Source: Octadecabacter sp. B2R22 (GTDB taxonomy: Bacteria > Pseudomonadota > Alphaproteobacteria > Rhodobacterales > Rhodobacteraceae). From it: DNA of 64,000 bases. Position numbers and translations under genes: made by a program. Position 1 is the stretch's first letter, and the number at the start of each line of letters is the position of its first letter. Of this stretch, positions 52,051 through 61,000 are shown piece by piece. The stretch covers positions 1 through 64,000 of the forward strand of contig NZ_JAHKQJ010000008.1 of assembly GCF_018861045.1 (NCBI RefSeq), given 5' to 3'. The notes beneath the pieces were generated by a model. The model saw only the letters and a list, made by a program, of their open reading frames with translations. It was not told the origin of the DNA and searched no databases.

Positions 52051-55000
52051 CTACTGCAACCGGTTGATCGTACGTTCGATGGGCAGGCGGCCAGCGCCGG
52101 TTCTGCGCCAACGATCACGGATCAGGGCTTCTAGTCGGTCCATACGATCGCGCGCCAATTGCTGGCTTTCAGTGGCGCGGTAATAGGTCAGTCGCAGGAT
52201 GGAAGGGTCTTCTTGTAGCGCGGCAACCAACTGATCCACGCCTTGGATCAGGGCTGGCGTCAGGTCATCTGAATTCGGCACAAACGCGCTGTCCATCAGA
52301 TCAATGTCAACCACGGTGGCAATGGTCGCACCAAAGTTCAGGCGCGCCATTGTGCCAGCTGTCACGCGGATCACACGAGGGTTCTCCGTGGTGAGCTGAT
52401 AGCCACTTGGTAGGGACCGTGTGTCCAGCTTCAGCGTGAAATTGGACCCGATGTCACCTGGCAATTCAGCACACGGAACGCTGTAGCGGCCATATTCGTC
52501 TGTGGTGATGATCGTACCGTCCACCGTGGACAGACGCACGTTTGGCAAGCCCGGCTCGAAATCTGGTTCGATGATTTCAGGCGCGATCTGGAATTTACCA
52601 TCGGCGTAGTAGGTCTGATCGGTGATGCCGTTGTTTTCGGCAACGCCGTCCTGATAGCCGTTCATGTTGCGGTCATCAAAGACCTTACCGATGATATCGG
52701 CGCAATCGAACACGGCTTCGACAGGCAAGCGCAGGGTCGCACTGGCGACGTTGGAGACGCGGTTGCCGCTTGCATCCAGAACATAGGCCTCGTTGACGAT
52801 GTCACCCAAGCCGCCATCGGTCACGCGGGCCTGCACGGTGATCGTCACCGTTTCACCAGCATCAAGAGACACGTCTTCCCAAAGCAAAGTGCGCCCCGAA
52901 ACTGTCGGTTGCGGCGTCGCGCTGCCGTTATAGGTCGCGCTGTTAGGCGTGTAGGCCAGTCCAGCAGGCATCGCATCTACAAACGTAAGGTTGCTTTCAC
53001 CTGTGTCGAGGTTGTTGGTGAACGTCATGGTATAGGTCACCGTCTGTCCAACGGTGGCACGATCTGGTGTGACTGTTTTCACCGCGAGGATATCAGGGTC
53101 TGCGCCCGGAACGACAGGATCGCTTTGGGTGGTGACGGTTGTCCGGTCGGATGTGGCGTTAAAGGTGTTGATGCCAGCCTCAGGTTGGCCAGTGCTCACG
53201 TCATAAACAACCGTCAGTTCAATGACCCCTATCGAGCCGGGCGCAAGAGAAGCATCCGTGGACGCCATAATGATATCGCTGTCACCGTTGAAGGATGCAT
53301 TTGCAGTTCCGCTGTCAAAGCCCGAAATCACGGGTGTTGCGACGCTCGACAATGTGGCTGGCGACGCAAAGACTGTAAGATCGTCTTCGAGGATCAAGCC
53401 TGTCTGCGTCACGTTGCCTGTGTTCTCCAGTGTCATGGTGAACGTAACTTCGTACAGATTTGGCGCGATGCGTGTTGGGGTTGTGGGCACTTTGGTTGCT
53501 ACCATAGTTTCATCCGGTATGATCGTCGCATCCGTTGGCGTGCTGCCATCGCCACCTGTCGGCACATCGGACACATCCGATACAGTCGTTCCGTCAGGTG
53601 CGGTGCCCGTTGCGATCGCCGTATTAGAAACGCCACCGCTATCCACATCGTCCTGTGTCAGCGTGTAGGAAACGTCATAGGTGATGGCCCCGCCAACCGG
53701 CAGTGACGCTGGATCGCCAGACGCGACCGTAACAGTCACAGGCGTCAGAACGGTGCCGTCATTGTTGGTCATCGTGTCGACGATTTCGACGTTGCTGATT
53801 GTGGCTTCGCCTGTGTTGGTCACCGTGATTAGGAACAGCGCCTCTTCGCCGGCTGCCTCGCCAATTTCGACAAGTTCTTTGATCACGGTCAGTTCGGACA
53901 CTGGGATAATCGTAAAGCGGGTATCATCGTCCGTCGTGTTGCCGTCCGTGTCATCTCCATTGTCGGATTGGTCCGTCACAACGGTGCCATCAGGTGCGGA
54001 TCCGCCTGCCGTAGCCGTGTTGGCCAGACCGCCTGCATCGACGTCGTCTTGTGTGATTTCATAGGTAAAGGACCAGACCCACGTTTCACCGGGGTCAATG
54101 CCGGCCGCGTTACCAGACGTCAGGGTTGGCCCTGTCGTGGCACCATCTGCGCTACCACCATCCAGACGCGTGATCGTGTCGGTGATGGTTCGGTCAGTTA
54201 GTGTGACATTACCGATGTTGGTTGCAACGATTTCATAGGTGATGGTTTCACCCACCGCAGGAACACCAGAAACGATGGTTTTAACGGTGTTGATCGCTGG
54301 ACCAGGAACAATCGCAATTTCGGTAGGGTCGTCTTCGGTGTTGCCATCGCTGTTATCACCATCGTCTGACGTGTCGGACGCAGGCGTGCCATCTGGCGAT
54401 TGCGCTGTGGCAACGACAGAGTTGGACAAGCCACCTGCATTCAGATCGCCCTGCCCCAAGGTATACGTCGCGGTGTATACCCACGTTTCTGTCACATCTA
54501 CGAGGCCATCGTTGTCGGTGTCACCGGATTGAAGCGCAAAGGGCGCATCAAGGTTGACCGACTGACCGTTGTTACGGGTCATGGTGTCGACGATCACGGG
54601 CGGGGTCAAAGACACGTTGCCGGTGTTGGTGATGTTCAAGGTATAGCTGACTTCGGACCCGACTGCAGTGCCGCCCAAGCTGGCGATTTTCACAACTTCT
54701 AGGGCAGGTTCTTGGGTCGGACCCATCGCGGTATTTGTGGCCGTAGCTGGCACAACGGTGCCAAACGGATCCGTAGCAGTGGCATTGGCCACGTTCACGA
54801 TTTCGCCTGCATCAACGTCGTCCTGTGTCACCGTATAGGACAGAGTACAGCTGTTATCGTTCGCGCCAACGTTCAGGCGCGCGATGGTGCAACTGTAGGC
54901 CGGATCGGCGATGTCATCGGTGATGGTGACGTCAAACAATGTCACCGTGCCGTTGTTCGTGGCCGTAAAGGTGTACAAAACCGCGGACCCAACAGCACCG

Positions 55001-58000
55001 AACGGATCAGGATTAGCTGCCTTGGCGAGAGTAAAGGACGGCTCGGCATCGGGCATCTGCGTGATCAAGGTGTCACCGCCAGTGGCTTCGTCGCCCTGCG
55101 GGTCAATCGCCGAAACGCTGGCGGTATTCACCAATGTCTCGCTGTCGATATCGTCTTGGGTGACCTGATAGGTGTCCGAACAAACCAACTCGTCGCCCGC
55201 GTCCAATGTGTCCACTTCGCAGACCATATTCGGCAAGAGAGCATCAGTGCCGACGACATCGGTCAACGTCTGGTTACCCGTGTTCGTGATCCTTAACGTG
55301 TAGGTCAAGACCTGATCAATGGCGTTCACAGGCAAGGTTGCTACCGATTTTACCAGCGTGATCGCCGGGTCAGTATCTGCCGGTGTTGTCGTCGTGCCCG
55401 CGGGGGATTCCACAAGCGTCGGACCCACACCAAACGATGTCTGGGATGTCGCTTCGTTGAATACTTCACCTGCGTCCAGATCATCCTGCGTGACGGTATA
55501 GGTCCCTTGGCAGGTGGTAGATTCACCCGAGATCAGATCGGGGTTGGCAGGTGTCGAAGTAAAGCAGGTGATCGGGCTTTGGTCGATAATCGGATCAACG
55601 ACAAAGATGTCATTGGCGAACGCCACATTGCCATCGTTCGTGACCGTGAATTCATAGGTCAGAATGTCGCCAACAGCGCTAAAGTCCGTCGCGCTTTCGT
55701 CGCCGTTCACAGCAAACAACGCCTTGAGAGTTTCCAAGGCAGGGACGCCGTCCACAGGGATGGTTTCGCTGGTCAACGGTGAGGTCGTTGTCCCATCACT
55801 CGCAGAGGCGTTGTTGGTCACAGAGCCAAGCGCAACATCATCCACAGTGACCGTATAGGTCGCGGTACAGACGTAGGTTCCATCCGGTGCAACACCCGCA
55901 GTCGGGAAGACCGGACAGGTTATATCGGCGGCGGCAATGCGATTATCGGTGATCGTAATCGGATCAACGATTGTCACGTTACCGGTGTTGGTTACGGTGT
56001 AGGTATAGCTGGCAATCGCGCCGACGATAAAGTCTTCAGGCTGGATCTCATCTGCGACTTTCAACAGGCTTAGTTCCGGTTCTTGCAAGGCTGGAACAGT
56101 TACTGTGTCTGGCGTTGTTTCGTCTGTTTCGTCGCTTGCGGCGGTCGCTGAGTTTGTGATTTCGCCAGTGTCGATGTCGTCTTGTGTGACGAAGTAGGAG
56201 CCTGTGCAGTTGAGTGTGTCGCCCGGTGCGAGTGGCATTGGGTCACAGGTGATGGTTTCGCCGGCGTCGGTGATCATCGCGTCGGTGATTGTGACGTCTT
56301 CGGTCAGCGTGATGTTGCCTTCGTTGGTGATCGCAAAGTTGAACACCAGTTCCTGATCGACGGCATTATAGGTCGGACCACCCGAGAGCAGGGTCTTGAG
56401 CATCGATATCTCTGGCGAAGCTGCAATCACCAGCTCGGTCGGGTCATCCCCGTCGCCCGTGCCGTTGTCGGTGACGTCGGTGGCAGGCGTACCATCGGGA
56501 TCAGAGCCCGTGACGGTGGCCGTGTTTTCAATGCCGCCTGCGTCAATGTCGTCTTGTGTCAGAACATAAGTCGCAGTGTAGGTGGCGATTTCACCGACCA
56601 GCAGGTTGCCCGCAGACGACCCCATATCAGCGGAGAGGAACGACGGCCCTGTTGTCAGGGCCAACAGCGTGCCATCGGCACGTGTCAGCGTATCGCTGGC
56701 CACACCGACGCTGTTCAGCGTCACGTTACCTGTGTTTTCAACGGTGATCTCGAAGGTCACTGTTTCACCCACGGCGATGGTGGTCGATGTGATTGTTTTG
56801 ATGCCTTCAACGGCGGGTTCAGGATCAATCGTGAAGGTGGTCGGTTTTCCGCCCGCCCCAGTTCCATCGTCAGAGGTGTCTTCGGTTGGCGTGCCGAACG
56901 GATCGGTTGCTTCGGCCAGAACGGAGTTGCTGAGCCCGCCTGCATCAATGTCGTCTTGCGTGATGGTGTGGCTGACCGTGTAGACCCAGATTTCACCCAC
57001 ATCGAGCATCCCGACGGTGCCGGTTGTCGCGGAATCGCCTGAAACATAGCTCGGCACAGGATTGGGAGTGATCAAGGTGGTGTCGGCACGGCTAAGGGTG
57101 TCTGTCAGCGTTGGTGCTGTCAGGGTAACATTGCCGTCATTCTCAATGGTGATCTCGAAGGTCACTGTGCTGACGTCCGGCACGATTGGATCCGGAGTGT
57201 CCGACAATGTCTTGAGCACCTCAAGGGATGGCTCGGCGTCCTCAATGGTGACGGTCTCTTCGGCCGTGACCGGATCAAGGGTGGTGCCTGTTGGAGGTGT
57301 CGGCGTGGCGGTGACCGTGTTGGTCAGATCCGCGCCCGCGTCGATATCTGCCTGCGTGACTTCATAGGTCGCCGTCAGTGTAACGATTTCATCTGGCGCT
57401 AGGGACGCGATGATACCGTTGTCCTCGATAGCCAAAGCGCTCGTGCCCGCCGCAGAGGTGTGATCATCAGCCAAAGTAACCGGTTCCAGCGTCACATTGC
57501 CCGTGTTGGTCACGGTGTAGGTGTAGGTTATGATATCGCCAAGTGCGACGTCTGTGGTGTCTGACGCTTCTTTGAGAACCGTCATCGCAGGGCTGCGTTC
57601 GGATGGCACGGTCACGCTGTCGGTGCCGCCAACTGTGCCACCATTATAGGTGTCGACAACTTCTACAGTCGCGATGTTGGTCACGCCGCCATTGTCGACG
57701 TCATCTTGGGTGGCGCTGTAGATTGCGGTGCAGGTGATGCTTTCGTTCGGAGCAAGGCCACCCGTTGGGATTGCGTCACAAGTAAAGTCCGCCGGATTAG
57801 GGATCTTGTCATCGCTCAGGTCTGGCTGATCGGTGATGGTGACGTTGCCGAGGTTGGCAATGACATAGGTGTAGGTGATCAGATCGCCTTCTTGCGTGAT
57901 CTCGGTCAGGTCCGCGGATTTGGTGACGTTGAGTGTTGGCTCGAACAACGGGCCAAAGACGGTGATGTCATCACTTCCGGTGACGTCTTCGGCGTCCGGC

Positions 58001-61000
58001 GTGACAGGTGTGCCCACAGCGGTCGCAACGTTCGTCAGCTGACCCGCATCGATGTCTTCCTGCTGGATCTGGTAAATGAACTCACAGCTGGAATCGCTCT
58101 CACCCGGGGCCAGTGGCCCAGGAATGACGCAGGTTCCGGCAACACGGCTGTCAGTGACGCGAATGTTTTCAAGCGACACAAGACGATCGTTGGTCACTGT
58201 GATCGTAAACGAGATCGGCTGGTTCAAGTCGGTAAAGGCTGCCGCAGGCGTGCCCGCTGTCAGCTCCTTAAGAACCGTAATCTCGCCGCTGTCTGTGACC
58301 AGCGGGTGAATGTCTGTCACTGGTGTTGTAACGACTTCACCATCCGGAGACGAGCCTTCGGCGGTCGCGGTGTTGGTCAGAACCTGCGCGTCGACATCAT
58401 CCTGAGTGACCGTATAGCTGCCCGTACAGATCACGGAGTCCCCTGCCCCGGCGATCCCAGCCTCGAGCGTGAACGGCGACGATGCCGCCACGCCATTGAT
58501 GGTACAGGTCAGCGTTGGCAACATCGCGTCGGTGACAGTGATGCCAGACATCTGCTGGTTACCCGTGTTGGTGGTGGTGATCGTGTATTCCAGCACATCA
58601 TCAACCGCCGCCGGATCGTTGCCGGTGGTCACATCTTTGGTCGTGGTCAGTGCTGGGGCTGCTACCCCGTCCACTGTCACGGTCTGCGCCGGAGACACAA
58701 CATCGGTGCTACCATATAGTGTTTCTGCAACGGCGTTGTTGGTCACAAAGGCGGACGTCAGCCCCCCTGACCCGTCGCCTTGAACGGCATCCAGATCTTC
58801 TTGTGTGACTAAGTAAGTCGCCGTGCAGGTCGTTTCTTCGTCTGGGGACAAGCGACTGTCAGCGGTCGGCAGACAGCTAATGGCGGTGCCGGGGAATTTG
58901 TCATCGGTAATGGTGATCACGTTTTCAAACGCAGGGCGCAAGAACACGCCCGGGCTGGTTTCCACCCCGACGGACGTATTGGTCACCGTGTAAGTATAGA
59001 CAATCGGATCACCCACGGCGTTGAACGTCGCAACATCGGCTTCTTTGATCATCGACATCGACGGGCTCGCATCACCCGGAACAGTTTCAGTTGCTGGCTC
59101 ACTTTCGGTGCCGCCCGCATCTGTGGCCGTCGCGATATTGGTGACCGAGCCAAGCTCAACGTCATCCGTTGTGATCACGTAGGACGCGGTACACACCATC
59201 GGGGAATCGGTTGGCGCAAGATCCACCAAAGGACAGGCGATGGTGCCAATCAGGTTGTCCTCAATGGTGATCGGGCTGGTCAGTGTCGTGTTGCCCGTGT
59301 TGGTGATCGTGTAGCTATAAAGGGCCACATTACCAGAGGCGAAGGTGGTTGTGGGTGCGCTGCCCGGTGCTGGTTCTTGTAGGCCGGTCAGTACTTTTAC
59401 CATTTCCATTTCTGGTGTCTGGATCGCAGTCACAGTGGCCGTCGCGGGAACCAGCGGATCGGTTGCCACGGGGTTACCGCCAAAGCTCGTTTCGGCGGTC
59501 GCTTCGTTGGTAAAGCTGCCCGCATCAATGTCGCCCTGATCAGGGGTCCATGTGGTTGTACAGGTCACTGCGTCGCCAGGCGCGATTGTAACGGGGCCTC
59601 CGGCTGGGCAGGTCAGCGTCGCAGGGATTGTCAGATCGGTGACTGTCACGGAGTCCGTCAGGGTGACATTACCGGTGTTGGTGACCGTAAACTCAAAGGT
59701 CACGCTGTCCGTGATCGCGCTATAGGTCGACGCTGTGCCCGCCAGAACCGCCTTGGCGATTTCGATTTCCGGAAGCTGGTTTGAAGTGACGGTTTCGGTG
59801 ACCTCATCTGAATCTACAGCTGCAGTCCCTGCAGGATAAGTTGCAGATGGCACAACCGGCTGGCTGATGCTTGCGGTCGCGGCATTGGTCACAAAGCCTG
59901 CGTCCAGATCATCCTGCGTGACCGCATAAGTCGCTGTACACGTGATGTTGGCATCCGGTGCCAGCCCCGCCGCAGGCAAGGCCGGACAGGTCACAGTTGT
60001 CTTGTCATCCGCCACCGTGATCGGCGCGGTCAGCGTGATGTTGCCGTCGTTTGTCACGACATAATCATAGGTGACCTCATCGCCCACGGCGTCAAAGTTC
60101 GCACCGGACGTCGCCGTTTTGACCATCTCCAGAAGCGGCAGTTGATCCGGTCCCGCAAGGGTCACCTCGTCTTCTGCGACAACAGTGCCGTCAGTGACGG
60201 TGACTGCGTTGGTCAGAGATCCGGTGTCGATGTCGTCTTGCAATACGGTGTAGGTCGTGGACAGCGGCGATCCGTCGTCACATGTCGTCACAGATGTCAG
60301 TGGCGGAATATCAGCCAACAGACAGCTAAAGCCCGTCAGATCATCGGTCAGCGTAAAGCCCTTCAGCGTCACGTTACCATCGTTGGTCACCTCAAAGGTA
60401 AAGGTCTCGTCTGTTGGCAGATCGCCAAAGTCGCCGCTGCCATCGCTCTCAGTTTTGACAACGCTTAGCGCAGTGTTGATGTCTTCTAGGTCGACGACCT
60501 CGTCATCTGTAGCGGGGGCAACGGTTGTGCCTGTTGGCGGTGTTGCTGTGGCAGACACGGTATTGGTCACATCCGAGCCCGCATCGATATCGTCTTGCGT
60601 GATTGTATAGGTCGTCGTGACGGTTGTGGTCGCATCCGGCGCCAAAGTGGCGATCACATTGGACGGGCTAAACGCCAGCGATTGCGTGCCGCCAGAGGTG
60701 CTGGTGTGCGTGTCCGTCAGCGTAATATCCGTCAGCGTTACATTACCGGTGTTGGTCACCAAATGGCTGTAGGTGACGACGGTTCCCACCGCGACCTCTG
60801 TATCCGCACTCGCGGTTTTCTCAACGGTAAAGGATGGCGCGCGGGTCGGGCCATCAACGGTCACACCAGACGTTACAGTCGGCGCACCGGTGGCTGAGGC
60901 AGACGCCTCGTTCACGAATTCTCCGGCATCAATATCCGCTTGGGTGATGATGTGAGAGCCGACACAGCTGTCGTCCATCGCCAGCGGAGCCAGCGTGCCA

